A stretch of 64,000 nucleotides of DNA from Nannocystis sp. (GCF_016714285.1 NZ_JADJNN010000008.1:248001-312000); one strand, 5' to 3'. Numbered from the stretch's first letter, positions 48,767 to 58,363 are shown. Notes: generated by a model not told the origin, from the letters alone. A program made the numbers and translations.

Positions 48767-50052
48767 CGACGCTGATCGTGGTGGGCGCCCAGTGGGGCGA
48801 CGAAGGCAAGGGCAAGGTGGTCGACGTCCTCGCCAGTCAGGCGCAGGTGGTCGCGCGCTACGCCGGGGGCAACAACGCCGGTCACACGCTGGTTCTCGGC
48901 GCCCGCAAGATCGTCACCCATCTCGTGCCCTCGGGCTGCGCCTACCCGGGCACCGCCTGCGTGCTCGGGGCCGGCATGGTCATCGACATGGATGTGTTTC
49001 AGTCCGAGGTCGCCGAGTTACAGCGCGCTGGCATGTTGCTCGGCGACGAGCTCCGCGTCTCGCTCGACGCCCACGTGATCCTCCCGTTCCACCGCCAGCT
49101 CGACGGCCTGCGCGAGGACCAGGCCAGCGGCGGCGCCGGCCGCATCGGCACCACGCGCCGCGGCATCGGTCCGGCCTACGAGGCCAAGGCGGCGCGCCGC
49201 GGCGTTCGCGTGCGCGACCTCCTCGATCCCTCGCGCCTGCGCGTGCGTCTCGAGCAGAACAAGCAGCACGTCGACTTCGAGCTGCAGCGCCACGGCGTCG
49301 CCGCGATCGACGTCGACGCCATCGTCCGCGCCGCCGAAGGCTGGGCCGCGTGGCTCCGCGGCAAAGTCTGCGACGTCGGTGCGCTCGTCGAGGCGGCCGT
49401 GCGCGCCGGTCAACGCGTGCTCTGCGAGGGCGCCCAGGGGGCCCTGCTGGACCTCGACCACGGCACCTATCCCTACGTGACCTCGTCGACCACCCTCGCC
49501 GGGGGCGCCTGCGCCGGACTCGGCATCGGCCCGACCCGCGTCGACGCCGTCTGGGGCATCACGAAGGCCTACACCACGCGCGTCGGCGCCGGCCCGTTCC
49601 CCACCTGCGAGCGCGGCCCGCTCGGCGAGCTGCTGCGCAGCGCCGGTGATGAGTACGGGGCCACCACCGGCCGCCCACGCGACTGCGGCTGGCTCGACCT
49701 CCCGGCCCTGCGCCACGCGGCCCGCCTCAACGGCCTCACCGGCCTGTGCGTCACCAAGCTCGACGTCCTCGCCGCGCTGCCGAGCGTGCAGGTGTGTCGC
49801 CGCTACGCCGACGGGGCCGAGCCGGGCGAGGTCTTGCTCGAGGACGTGGTCGCCGAGTACGAGCCGGTCCCGGGTTGGGGCGACCCGCAGCTGCGCGAAC
49901 GGATCGCGGTCGCGCGGCGCCTGGAAGATCTCCCGTCGCCAGCCCGCGCCTACCTCGACGCGATCGAGGCCACCGTCGGCGTCCCGATCACCCTCGTCTC
50001 CGTCGGCCCCGATCGGGCCCAGACCATTCTTACCCGGGCCGCGTTCGGGTGA
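48763..50052 (+). CDS. purA: adenylosuccinate synthetase
   Basis: This 429-residue GTP enzyme turns IMP and aspartate into adenylosuccinate. It has GAQWGDEGKGKVVD at the N-terminus, GGNNAGHTLV, IGTTRRGIGPAYEAKA, EGAQGALLDLDHGTYP(Y)VTSS and TTGRPRDCGWLDLPALR. It overlaps hisZ by ATGA. It ends the three-gene operon; a hairpin follows the stop. Confidence 0.97.
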   Translation: MTTLIVVGAQWGDEGKGKVVDVLASQAQVVARYAGGNNAGHTLVLGARKIVTHLVPSGCAYPGTACVLGAGMVIDMDVFQSEVAELQRAGMLLGDELRVSLDAHVILPFHRQLDGLREDQASGGAGRIGTTRRGIGPAYEAKAARRGVRVRDLLDPSRLRVRLEQNKQHVDFELQRHGVAAIDVDAIVRAAEGWAAWLRGKVCDVGALVEAAVRAGQRVLCEGAQGALLDLDHGTYPYVTSSTTLAGGACAGLGIGPTRVDAVWGITKAYTTRVGAGPFPTCERGPLGELLRSAGDEYGATTGRPRDCGWLDLPALRHAARLNGLTGLCVTKLDVLAALPSVQVCRRYADGAEPGEVLLEDVVAEYEPVPGWGDPQLRERIAVARRLEDLPSPARAYLDAIEATVGVPITLVSVGPDRAQTILTRAAFG

Positions 50053-50063
50053 CCCACCCCCGT

Positions 50064-50095
50064 CCAGCGCCCGTGGCCTGCCCACGGAACGCTGG
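50064..50095 (+). terminator. hairpin after purA
   Basis: CCAGCG and CGCTGG (50064-50069, 50090-50095) enclose CCGTGG-cctgc-CCACGG (50071-50087), 12 bases past the purA stop. No T-run. A second small hairpin (ACCCGC/GCGGGT, 50101-50119) follows. Confidence 0.55.
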
Positions 50096-50228
50096 GGCAA
50101 ACCCGCGCATCATGCGGGTGAACCATCGCGGCGCCGACGATCTGTGCAGGTACGGGACGCGTCCGGCTGCCATCGGGGACGCCCCCAGCGCCCGCGAAAA
50201 CGAAGAAGATCGGCAACCGTGTCCGTTG

Positions 50229-50257
50229 TTGTACCTACCTACCCGATTTCCTATACT
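50229..50257 (+). promoter_or_regulatory. promoter of the GltJ-like gene
   Basis: TTGTAC (50229-50234), 17 bases, TATACT (50252-50257), giving a leader of about 70 bases with AGGA near the ATG at 50332. Confidence 0.6.
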
Positions 50258-50331
50258 GGCGACCCCGCGGACACAGTCGGTTCTGCAGGGCGCCGTCGCG
50301 CTCTGGCGAGCGACTCCCAGGAATCACGCTC

Positions 50332-52089
50332 ATGAAGATCGAATGCGATAAGTGCGGAGCCAAATACTCGATTGCGGACGACAAGGTCCGTGGCAAGACC
50401 TTCAAGATCCGCTGCAAGAAGTGCAGCAACGTGATCATCGTCCGCGACAAGGCGGGGGGTGGCGACGCAGCCGAGAGCGAGGCGCCGTCGGATGAGCCCG
50501 GCTGGCACCTTGCGATCGGTGGCGAGACGGTCGGTCCGCTGACGGAGCAGGAAGTCCGTGAGAAGCACGCTGCCGGCGAGATCGATCGCGAGACCTCGGT
50601 CTGGCAGGAAGGCTTCGAGGACTGGCTCCCGCTCGGTGATGTCGCTGCCTTCAGCGACCTGGCCGATCGCGGGGCGTCCAGTGCAGCGCCGGCCGCGGCC
50701 CCCGATCCCTTCGCGGGTGGCGGGGACGACGACTACAGCAGCAGCCACCGCGACAACAACCGCGGTGGCGCCAGCCCCAGCGCCTTCGCCGGCAGCCCCG
50801 AGCCCGCCCGCGCCGCGCCGGCGGCGGCCAGCGTCGCCGCGGCAGCCAGCGTCTCGCCAGCGGCCAGCTCCGCGAGCAAGGGCGACTCGCCGCGTGTCAG
50901 CCAGCTGACCTCGGCCCGCAACGAGAACTCGGTCCTCTTCTCGCTCGACAGCCTGTCGTCGATGGCGATGGGCAGCAAGGGTTCGGCGGGCGGCGGCGCG
51001 GCCCCCAGTTCGTTCGGTGGCGGCGGTGGTGGCGGTGGTGGTGGCGGTGGCGGTGGCGGTGGCGGTGGTAGCCACTCGCCCTCGGCCAGCGGCAACAGTG
51101 AGGGCTCGGGTCTCATCGACATCCGCTCGATGGGCGCGATGCTCGGTGGTGGCGGTGGTGGCGGTGGTGGTGGCGGTGGCGACGACGATCGCGACGACTC
51201 GATGTTGCCGAGCTTCGGCGGCACCGGCTTCGGCGGCCTCGCAGCGGCCCCGCTGCTCACCGCGGCGCCGCCAGTCGCTGCCGACGCGGCCAGCGCTCCG
51301 GAGCCGCAGCGCCAGAACCAGACTCCGCTCTACATCCTGATCGGCATCCTTGTGCTCGGCCTCGGCGGTCTGGCGGCTTATGTCGTCACACGCCCGCCGC
51401 CGCAGCCGCAGGAGAAGATCGTCGAACGCATCGTCGCTCCGCCGGTCCAGCCCGACAAGAAGGACGACGACGACGACGACAAGGCCAAGAAGAAGAAGGA
51501 CGAGGAGGCCGACGAGGCCGAGGCCGACGCCGCTGGCGAGCCAGCGGGCGACGAGAAGGGCACGACGACCGCGAAGCCCGGCGACAAGAAGGGCACGAGC
51601 AAGCCCGGCGACAAGAAGGGCACGAGCAAGCCCGGCGACAAGAAGGGCGATGGGGACAAGCCGGCGGCCACCGGTGACACGCCGCCCGTCAAGGCCGAGC
51701 CCAAGCCGAAGGAAGACGAGACTCCGTCGGTCGAGTGCATCCTCGATCCCTCGAAGTGCAAGAAGGGTGGCGGCGGTGGCGGCGAGAAGACCAAGCCCCC
51801 GCCGGACGCCAACATGCCGGAGAAGCTCGAGCTCGCCGACATCAAGGCCGGCGTCGCCGGTCCCAAGGGCTCGGCCGAGAGCAACTGCAAGAAGCACGCG
51901 AAGGGCGGCGAGAAGGTGAAGATCAAGCTCTCGATCTCGGGTCCTGCGGGCACGGTCATCAGCGCCGCGGCCGAGGACGACGCGGGCAACGCGGCGCTCG
52001 GCAGCTGCGTCGCCGCCGAGCTCAAGAAGGCCACCTTCAAGAAGGTCCAGAAGGAGCAGATCGGCACCGTGGTGTCGGTCTCGTTCTGA
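50332..52089 (+). CDS. GltJ/AgmX-like zinc-ribbon, GYF and C-terminal TonB-like protein
   Basis: This 585-residue protein has an N-terminal zinc ribbon (Cys5, Cys8, Cys28, Cys31), a GYF-like domain (about 57-105, with GWHLAIGGETVGPLT), and a long low-complexity part with two poly-Gly tracts. A transmembrane helix (about 328-350), an acidic/Lys-rich periplasmic linker with GDKKGTSKP repeats, and a C-terminal domain typical of AgmX/PglI proteins follow. This layout matches GltJ of the Myxococcus gliding machine, where the cytoplasmic zinc ribbon and GYF domains contact the Ras-like protein MglA. A gliding role is inferred; no other glt gene is in the window. Confidence 0.82.
   Translation: MKIECDKCGAKYSIADDKVRGKTFKIRCKKCSNVIIVRDKAGGGDAAESEAPSDEPGWHLAIGGETVGPLTEQEVREKHAAGEIDRETSVWQEGFEDWLPLGDVAAFSDLADRGASSAAPAAAPDPFAGGGDDDYSSSHRDNNRGGASPSAFAGSPEPARAAPAAASVAAAASVSPAASSASKGDSPRVSQLTSARNENSVLFSLDSLSSMAMGSKGSAGGGAAPSSFGGGGGGGGGGGGGGGGGGSHSPSASGNSEGSGLIDIRSMGAMLGGGGGGGGGGGGDDDRDDSMLPSFGGTGFGGLAAAPLLTAAPPVAADAASAPEPQRQNQTPLYILIGILVLGLGGLAAYVVTRPPPQPQEKIVERIVAPPVQPDKKDDDDDDKAKKKKDEEADEAEADAAGEPAGDEKGTTTAKPGDKKGTSKPGDKKGTSKPGDKKGDGDKPAATGDTPPVKAEPKPKEDETPSVECILDPSKCKKGGGGGGEKTKPPPDANMPEKLELADIKAGVAGPKGSAESNCKKHAKGGEKVKIKLSISGPAGTVISAAAEDDAGNAALGSCVAAELKKATFKKVQKEQIGTVVSVSF
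51020..51067 (+). repeat. poly-Gly-encoding GGY repeat
   Basis: Near-uninterrupted ggcggtggt triplets encode about 17 Gly residues in the GltJ-like protein; a shorter tract follows near 51147-51180. Confidence 0.85.
51578..51646 (+). repeat. 27-bp tandem repeat
   Basis: About two and a half copies of a 27-bp unit encode GDKKGTSKP in the periplasmic linker. Confidence 0.85.
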
Positions 52090-52091
52090 GC

Positions 52092-52142
52092 AACACCACA
52101 ACTATCGCTGTGGTGTTCGGAGCCGCCCGTGAGGCGGCTCCG
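52092..52142 (+). terminator. tandem hairpins after the GltJ-like gene
   Basis: AACACCACA (52092-52100) pairs with TGTGGTGTT (52109-52117), followed directly by CGGAGCCGCC (52118-52127) and GGCGGCTCCG (52133-52142). Both stems are perfect; no T-run follows. Confidence 0.65.
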
Positions 52143-52353
52143 GCCGTTAAGCGCCCACCGCCGACCCCCCGTCGCTGGGTCGCCGGACCTGCCGGGCCCC
52201 GCGGGAGCTGATCGCCCGGGCATTTCGGGGCTAGGCAGCGCCTACATTTTCCGGCAGGGTGGTCTGTGCAGGATCTGTCAGCGATTTCCTGCAAGCCTTC
52301 ATCGGCCGCGACGCGTTGACCGCAGTTCGCCAAGCCCAGGAGTAATCGTCGCC

Positions 52354-53142
52354 ATGTCCAACACCGAGAACTCAGCCCTCATCGCCCTCAGCGAGCTCAA
52401 GAACCTCGAGGCCAACCGAGTGGCCGACATCGAGAGCCAGCGCAAGGCCAAGGAGGAGTCCGAGCGGCGCGCCCGCGAGGAGGCCGAACGTCGCGCCCGC
52501 GAGGAGGCGGAGCGCATCGCCAAGGCTGAAGCCGATCGCCTCGCCAAGCTCGCGGCGGAGAAGGAGGCCCGCGACCGGGAGGAGCGCCTGCGCCTCCAGG
52601 AGGCCGACCTCCGCGCCCGCGCTGAGCAAGAGGCCCGCCTGAAAGAAGAGCAGATGCGCCTCGACGCGCAGGTCAAGCTCGCCGAGAAGAAGGCCAAGCC
52701 CGTGTGGCTCTACGCCGTCCTCGGTGTGCTGGTCCTCGGCCTCGGCGTCGGCGTGTGGCAGTTCATCGACTACACCAACAAGCAGGAGGAGCAGGACCGC
52801 CTGGAGAAGGTGGCGCAGGCCAAGAAGGACGCCGAGCAGAAGGCGGCGATGGAGGCCCTGATGGCCGAGCTCAAGGGCCTGAAGGACGAGCAGAACCGCC
52901 TCGAGACCGAGAAACAGGCCCTCGACGCCAAGCTCAACAACGTCACCGACGCGGCCGAGAAGCAGCGCCTGTTGGCCGAGAAGGCCGCCCTCGACGCCCA
53001 GATCGCCGAGAACGCCAACAAGCAGACCAAGAAGCGCGGCCAGACCGGCAAGCCCTCCGGCGACGGCGACACCAAGCCCGAGAAGTCCAAGGGCGGAGTC
53101 GTGGTCAAGAAGAACGTCGACGATCCGCTCGACGGCCTGTGA
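52354..53142 (+). CDS. coiled-coil single-pass membrane protein
   Basis: This 262-residue protein has a strongly charged Arg/Glu/Ala coiled coil (about 10-115), one transmembrane helix (about 118-140), a second coiled coil (about 145-225) and a disordered basic tail. I do not recognise the family. It follows the GltJ-like gene in the same direction, with tandem hairpins between; it may be a structural partner on both sides of the inner membrane, but that rests only on position and shape. Confidence 0.78.
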   Translation: MSNTENSALIALSELKNLEANRVADIESQRKAKEESERRAREEAERRAREEAERIAKAEADRLAKLAAEKEARDREERLRLQEADLRARAEQEARLKEEQMRLDAQVKLAEKKAKPVWLYAVLGVLVLGLGVGVWQFIDYTNKQEEQDRLEKVAQAKKDAEQKAAMEALMAELKGLKDEQNRLETEKQALDAKLNNVTDAAEKQRLLAEKAALDAQIAENANKQTKKRGQTGKPSGDGDTKPEKSKGGVVVKKNVDDPLDGL

Positions 53143-53144
53143 TC

Positions 53145-53177
53145 GATCGCCAGCCGATCGCCAGCCGATCGCCAGCC
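53145..53177. repeat. 11-bp tandem repeat, three units
   Basis: gatcgccagcc occurs three times in a row directly after the coiled-coil gene stop, with a partial fourth. Confidence 0.8.
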
Positions 53178-53268
53178 GATCACCGAGTCAGCTCGAAGCG
53201 CGCCGGACAGGGAGCGATGCCCCTTGCCCGGCGCTTCGATCTTTGTTAGTAAGGCTCCCCCCGCTTCC

Positions 53269-53340
53269 GGCCTGGTAGCCAAGTGGTAAGGCAGAGCTCT
53301 GCAAAAGCTCTATACGCCGGTTCAATTCCGGCCCAGGCCT
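53269..53340 (+). tRNA. tRNA-Cys (GCA)
   Basis: A full cloverleaf can be drawn: acceptor GGCCTGG/CCAGGCC, D stem GCC/GGC with AAGTGGTAA loop, anticodon stem GAGCT/AGCTC with loop CTGCAAA (anticodon GCA at 53301-53303), T stem GCCGG/CCGGC with loop TTCAATT, and discriminator T, the identity base of tRNA-Cys. The 3' CCA is not encoded. A GC-rich hairpin follows. Confidence 0.95.
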
Positions 53341-53353
53341 CTTGTACACACGC

Positions 53354-53382
53354 AGCCCCCGCCGGTACTCACCGCGGGGGCT
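53354..53382 (+). terminator. terminator-like hairpin after tRNA-Cys
   Basis: AGCCCCCGC (53354-53362) pairs with GCGGGGGCT (53374-53382), followed by a modestly T-rich stretch. Confidence 0.65.
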
Positions 53383-53577
53383 TCGTGCTTTGGGTCTCGC
53401 AGAAGTCTGCGGCGGGCGCCGCTGGCCCGGCCTGAACGATGTTCTTCGACCCGGCGGGTGGCTGCCACGCCAGCACACCGGGCAATCAGAGAGAGACATC
53501 GGCGACGTGGACCGTTACCATCGTCGGAGCCTCGAGGGCCGTGCCCCGTGCACGAGTCGTCGCGGGCGCGACGACTC

Positions 53578-55512
53578 ATGAACACACGTCGACAAGGTGC
53601 ACGTGCACCGGCCACGAGCGAGGGGTCCTCCGCCGTCGACCCATTGATCGGCGCGACCGTGGGGGGTCGCTACACGATCCGCCGCCTGCTCGCGCGTGGC
53701 GGGGTTGGCCTCGTCTACCTCGCGCAGCAGCGTGACCCAGACCGCGAGGTCGTCGTCAAGGTCCTCGCGCCCAACTGGATCGACAACACCGAGGCCGTCG
53801 CCCGCTTCGAACGCGAGGGCCAGCGCCTCGGCGCGGTGCAGCACGCCAACATCGTCAGCCTCTACGAGTGCGGCCACGAGAACGGCGTGGCCTTTCTGGC
53901 GATGGAGTACCTGGTCGGCGAGCTGCTCGGCGACTACCTCGCACGCAAGGGCGGCCGCCTCAGCGTCGAGGAGTTCGTCCCGATCGCCGCGCAGATCCTG
54001 AAGGGCCTCGGCTACGCCCACTCGCGCGGCCTGATGCACCGCGACATCAAGCCCAGCAACATCATGCTGTGCGTCCGCAAGGGCCGGGCCAACGTCGTCA
54101 AGATCCTCGACTTCGGCATGGCCAAGCTGATCGCCGGGGAGCAGGACATCACCAGCGAGCAGATCGTCGGCACCGCCAACTTCCTCTCACCAGAGCAGAT
54201 CAAGGGCGAGGCCGTCGACGCCCGCGTCGATGTCTACTCGCTCGGCGTCCTGTTCTATGGCCTGCTCGGCGGGCGCATGCCCTTCGACGCCGACAACAAC
54301 GCCGCGATCCTATACCGCCACGTCAACGACCCCCCGCGCCCGCTCGCAGAGGTCCTGCCGCCCGGGCACGATGTCCCCGCCGGCCTCATCGAGCTGATCA
54401 TGCAGTGCCTGGCGAAGGACCCCGACGAGCGCCCGGCCGACGCCGACGCGATGGTCGAGGCGCTCATCGACTGCGTGCAGGCCTCGATGTTCCACCTGCC
54501 GCTGGCCGACAGCGCGACTGGTGCGGTGATCTCGTCGAGCTCGCTGACCGGCGTCCCCAACCCCGACGCGCTGCAGAGCGAGGTCTCGAACGCGAACCTC
54601 TCGCGCGCCGCCTCGCAGGGCAGCTCCGTTGCCACATCACTTGCCACTGGGCAGCCCGCGACCCAGCGAGGGCTACGACCGACCACCCACCGCGGCCTGC
54701 GTCCGCCCACGAACAATCGCCTGCGCCCGCCGAGCGTGCCCGCCCGCGCCGCCAGTGCCCACGTCGCGGGCCCCGATCCGGTCAGCACGATCATCACCCT
54801 CGAGGCCGCCAGCGTGGCGAGCCCGCGCGGCAACTGGGGCCTGGTGATCGGCGCCACCGCGGCGCTGCTGGCCGGCGGCCTGCTCGCGGCGGTGTACGTG
54901 CTCGGCGGTCCCGGGGAGCAGCCGCCGGCGCCCACCGTCGCAGGGATCGCCGCAGCCGCGAGCGCGAGCGACCGGGCTCGCGCGAGCGAGGTGCTCGACC
55001 AGGTCGACGCTGACATCCTCTCCGGCGAGTTCGACACGGCGCGCGGCAAGCTCGATGCCGCCTCCCGTGAGCTCGACGCCAACCCCGAGCTCAAGGCCCG
55101 CGCCGCCCGCCAGCGCGACCGGATCGCCGTGGCCACCACTTTCGCGGCCGCCCAGCGGCTCGAGAAGGAGGGCAAGAACGCCGCAGCTCTCGGCGCTTAC
55201 CAGGACATCCTGGCGATTGACCCTGGCCACGTCGACGCCCGCGCCGCGGTGGCCCGCCTGCGCGAGACGCCGGCGTCGAAGCCGGGGACCACGCCGGTGA
55301 GCACGAGCCCCGCGAGCAAGCCGACCGGCAAGCGTGGGCCCGGGAAGCCCGGGAAGCCCGGCGAGCCCGCGTCGGTCGAGACAGGCGTCGAGCCCGAGCT
55401 GCCGCCGGAGCCCGAGAAGCCGGCCGAGGAGGATCCCTTCCTGCCCGTCGCCAAGAAGGACGACGGCGGGGTCTTTCTCCCAGTCGGCCAGCCCGCTGGA
55501 GGGACCAAATAA
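53578..55512 (+). CDS. membrane Ser/Thr protein kinase (first of two paralogues)
   Basis: This 644-residue kinase has loop LLARGGVGLVY, Lys61, HRDIKPSN (Asp156), DFG (Asp178) and GTANFLSPEQ, with Ala at the first Gly of the loop. After a low-complexity linker come a transmembrane helix (about 420-442) and an external region with TPR-like helices and a Pro/Lys-rich tail ending FLPVGQPAGGTK. The paralogue at 58.4 kb matches in all parts, including that tail. An open frame to 53458 is rejected; the ATG at 53578 follows no Shine-Dalgarno. The next gene's GTG directly follows its TAA, so they are cotranscribed. Confidence 0.9.
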   Translation: MNTRRQGARAPATSEGSSAVDPLIGATVGGRYTIRRLLARGGVGLVYLAQQRDPDREVVVKVLAPNWIDNTEAVARFEREGQRLGAVQHANIVSLYECGHENGVAFLAMEYLVGELLGDYLARKGGRLSVEEFVPIAAQILKGLGYAHSRGLMHRDIKPSNIMLCVRKGRANVVKILDFGMAKLIAGEQDITSEQIVGTANFLSPEQIKGEAVDARVDVYSLGVLFYGLLGGRMPFDADNNAAILYRHVNDPPRPLAEVLPPGHDVPAGLIELIMQCLAKDPDERPADADAMVEALIDCVQASMFHLPLADSATGAVISSSSLTGVPNPDALQSEVSNANLSRAASQGSSVATSLATGQPATQRGLRPTTHRGLRPPTNNRLRPPSVPARAASAHVAGPDPVSTIITLEAASVASPRGNWGLVIGATAALLAGGLLAAVYVLGGPGEQPPAPTVAGIAAAASASDRARASEVLDQVDADILSGEFDTARGKLDAASRELDANPELKARAARQRDRIAVATTFAAAQRLEKEGKNAAALGAYQDILAIDPGHVDARAAVARLRETPASKPGTTPVSTSPASKPTGKRGPGKPGKPGEPASVETGVEPELPPEPEKPAEEDPFLPVAKKDDGGVFLPVGQPAGGTK

Positions 55513-56392
55513 GTGACGCCTACCCATCATGTTCGCGCACGTCGGGCCGTCGCCCTGCTGACGCTCTCCGCCCTGTTCCTCACCACCGGTCCTTCGGGAC
55601 ATGTCCTCGCGGCCAGCCCTGCGGGCGCCACCGGGTCGGGTTCCGTGACCGCGGCCACGCCGGCACCCGCCGCGACCGCGACCGACCACCACGACCACAC
55701 CAGGCGCCGCCGAACTCAGCGCTCAGGCGATCGATCGCTTCAAGGCCAAGGACTACGACGCCGCCGTGCGTCTGTTCGAGCAGGCCTACGCCCTCGATCC
55801 GAACCCCAACTACCTCTTCAACATCGGTCGCGTGTACGAGGAGAAGGGCGACATCCGCAGCGCCGTCGACTACTACCAGCGCTTCGTCAAGGAGCCGGGC
55901 GTCGAGATCGGCTCGCGCGAGCTCGCGGTCCAACGCCTGCGGGTGCTCAAGGCGATCCTCAATGAGACCGAGACGCCGGCAGGGAGCCAGTCCGCGCCGC
56001 AGCCGGCCGCCGCCACGCCGCCCCCGGGGGAGCCGGGCCGTCGCAGCACCGACGATCCCGATCCGAAGAAGACGATGCGGCTCGGCGGCTACGCGCTGAT
56101 CGGCGTCGGTGGCATCTCGATGATCGTCGGCGGCATCTTCGGTGGGCTCACGCTGGCCAAGAAGGGCGAGCTCAACGACTCGCACGTGGTCGAGGACCGC
56201 AAGTCGCTCGCCCACCAGGGCGAGACCTTCGCCGTCATCTCGGACGTGACCCTGTTCACCGGCGCGGTGCTGCTCGTCACCGGCATCGCCCTCGCAGTGG
56301 TCGCCCGCAAGCCGCGCGCCGCGGCGCGCAGCGCCATCCTCCCCAGCGTCGGCCGCACGCACGCGGGCCTCAGCTGGAGCCTGCGCTTTTAG
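55513..56392 (+). CDS. exported TPR protein with apparent frameshift
   Basis: Translation begins at a GTG touching the kinase stop and gives a signal-like N-terminus (RAVALLTLSALFLTTGPSGHV) and an Ala/Thr linker. Near 55684 the coding pattern moves to another frame, continuing TTTTTPGAAELSAQAIDRF, TPR helices (DYDAAVRLFEQAYALDPN, YLFNIGRVYEEKGD) and two C-terminal transmembrane helices (about 56085-56150 and 56230-56300), ending at 56392. The downstream frame has a stop at 55646 and no good start, so one gene with a one-base insertion is most likely. As written it is interrupted. It may be a partner of the kinase. Confidence 0.65.
55588..55615. repeat. two joined hairpin elements in the TPR gene
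   Basis: GGTCC-ttcg-GGACA (55588-55601) and TGTCC-tcgc-GGCCA (55602-55615), each with one mismatch to the consensus, in the signal-peptide end. Confidence 0.55.
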
Positions 56393-56424
56393 TCGAACCA
56401 GCTTAAGTCTTTCAGGAGCCCGTC

Positions 56425-58236
56425 ATGACCCTCGCCTCGCGCCCCAGCGGCCTCGCTCTCGGCCCCGCTCTCCTGCTCGGCGTCGCTGGCGCCGTCGTCG
56501 GCGCAGCGCTGGGCGCCTGCTCGCTCGCCGTCAGCTTCGACGAGTGCCGCAACGACGGCGACTGCCTCACCAAGATGGGTGAGCAGTGGACCTGCGACCA
56601 GGGCCATTGCGTCGCGCCGAGCGGCGACGACAGCACGACCGCGACCTCCGTCACCCCGACCACCGAGTCGCCGACGACCGCGACCACCGGGGCCCCGACC
56701 ACCAGCGCCGAGAGCAGCACCGGCCAGGTGAGCGCCACCACGACCGGAGACAGCACCAGCGGCAGCAGCACCGGCGAGGGCAGCAGCAGCGACACCGGCG
56801 TGGTCGCCTGCACGCTCAACAGCGAGTGCGAGGCGGCGCTCGGCGACAATTTCCTGTGCGTCGAGACGCTCTGCGTCGACGCGCTCAGCGAAGAGTGTCA
56901 GGTGCTGGTGTGGCCGAGCCAGGGCTCGCACGACAAGGTCGTGCTGCTGGCCAGCATCATCCCCGCGAGCCCGCCCTTCGACGCGATCACCGTGCCGCTG
57001 CAGAACGCGGTGCAGCTGGCGATCGAGGACTACAACCGCACCACCGACCTCCCGGGCGGCAAGCGCATCGCCTGGCTGGCCTGCGACGACGCCGGCAGCG
57101 CCGAAAAGGCGCTCGCCGCCGCCGAGCACCTCACCGGCGCGCTCAAGGTCCCGGCGATCGTCGGCCCGGTGTTCAGCGAGCAGGTCATCGAGGTCGCTAC
57201 CAAGGTCACGATCCCCGCGAGCACCTTCCTGATCACCCCCTCGGCCACCAGCAAGCAGATCACCAACCTCGCCGACAATGACCTCGTGTGGCGGCCGATC
57301 TCGAGCGACGTGTACCAGTCGAACGCGCTGGCGGACCGCGTGCTCGCGCTGGCCGCCACCCGGGTGGCCATGCTCGGCAAGGCCGACGCCTACGGCAAGG
57401 GCATCATCAGCGACGTCACCAAGGTCTTGAACCCCAAGCTCGGGGCCAAGTTCAAGAGCTTCGAGTACCCCGATCCCGTCAGCAAGCCGCCGGACCAGAT
57501 CATGGCCGACTACGCGGCGATCCTCGCCGACGCGTGGGGCGACAAGGGCTTGCACCCCGATCATGTGCTGATCGCGGGCACCAGCGAGGCGATCAACCTC
57601 GTGCTCGGCACCATGCTCGCGTGGGGCGCCGAGAACCCGCCGCCGACCCAGCCGCGCTTCATCGTCACCCACGGCGCCGTCCCCAGCATGGAGGACATCG
57701 TCAACAGCGCGCCGGACGGCATCAAGGCGCTGCTGATGCCCTACGTCGAGGGGGTCGCGCCGGACGTGCTCGACCCGCAGAACTTCGCCGCCTTCAACAT
57801 CCGCTACAAGATCCGCTTCAACGACAGCGACGCGATCACGGCCTCGTCGCTCGGCTACGACGCGACCATGGTCACGATCTTCGCTATGGCCGCGATCCCG
57901 GCGGGCGAGCCGGTCACCGGCCCCGCGATCGCCGGCAACATGGGCAAGCTGGTCGACGCGATGGGGACCAAGGTCAGCTTCGACGACGTTGACGGCACGG
58001 ACCTGCTCTTCATCAAGAAGGCCCACAACGCCCTCGTCAGCAAGAAGACCGTCGACCTCAAGGGCGTCAGCGGCGAGCTGACCTTCGACCTTGCGACCGG
58101 CGAGGTGCGGACCAACGTGATCGGCTGGGGCCTGACGCCGAAGATGGGCATGCCCACGGTCCCGGTGCTCACGCCCATGCGGGTCTACGTGCTCGATCCG
58201 CCTCCTGCGGTCACCGGCACCTGGATGGACCTTTAG
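56425..58236 (+). CDS. ABC-type amino-acid-binding lipoprotein (Leu/Ile/Val type)
   Basis: This 603-residue protein has a lipobox (LGAC, Cys about 32), a small Cys-containing N-terminal region, a Ser/Thr linker, a second Cys pair region, and from about residue 170 a type I periplasmic binding domain (Peripla_BP_6): LLASIIPASPP, LAIEDYNRTTDLPGGKR, VPAIVGPVFSEQ, TFLITPSATS. No permease or ATPase gene is near, so it may sense a ligand for the flanking kinases and not feed a transporter. CAGGAG nine bases before the ATG is the ribosome site. Confidence 0.87.
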   Translation: MTLASRPSGLALGPALLLGVAGAVVGAALGACSLAVSFDECRNDGDCLTKMGEQWTCDQGHCVAPSGDDSTTATSVTPTTESPTTATTGAPTTSAESSTGQVSATTTGDSTSGSSTGEGSSSDTGVVACTLNSECEAALGDNFLCVETLCVDALSEECQVLVWPSQGSHDKVVLLASIIPASPPFDAITVPLQNAVQLAIEDYNRTTDLPGGKRIAWLACDDAGSAEKALAAAEHLTGALKVPAIVGPVFSEQVIEVATKVTIPASTFLITPSATSKQITNLADNDLVWRPISSDVYQSNALADRVLALAATRVAMLGKADAYGKGIISDVTKVLNPKLGAKFKSFEYPDPVSKPPDQIMADYAAILADAWGDKGLHPDHVLIAGTSEAINLVLGTMLAWGAENPPPTQPRFIVTHGAVPSMEDIVNSAPDGIKALLMPYVEGVAPDVLDPQNFAAFNIRYKIRFNDSDAITASSLGYDATMVTIFAMAAIPAGEPVTGPAIAGNMGKLVDAMGTKVSFDDVDGTDLLFIKKAHNALVSKKTVDLKGVSGELTFDLATGEVRTNVIGWGLTPKMGMPTVPVLTPMRVYVLDPPPAVTGTWMDL

Positions 58237-58363
58237 CGTCCCGGCGGCCAGGGGAGGCCAGGGGCGGCCAGGGGAGTCCTGGGGACGGGGAGGGAGCGGG
58301 GTTGCGCGACCTCGTGCCTTGACCGAAGACAAGCGCCCGTGGCCTGCGCTAAGCTCGCGGCCC

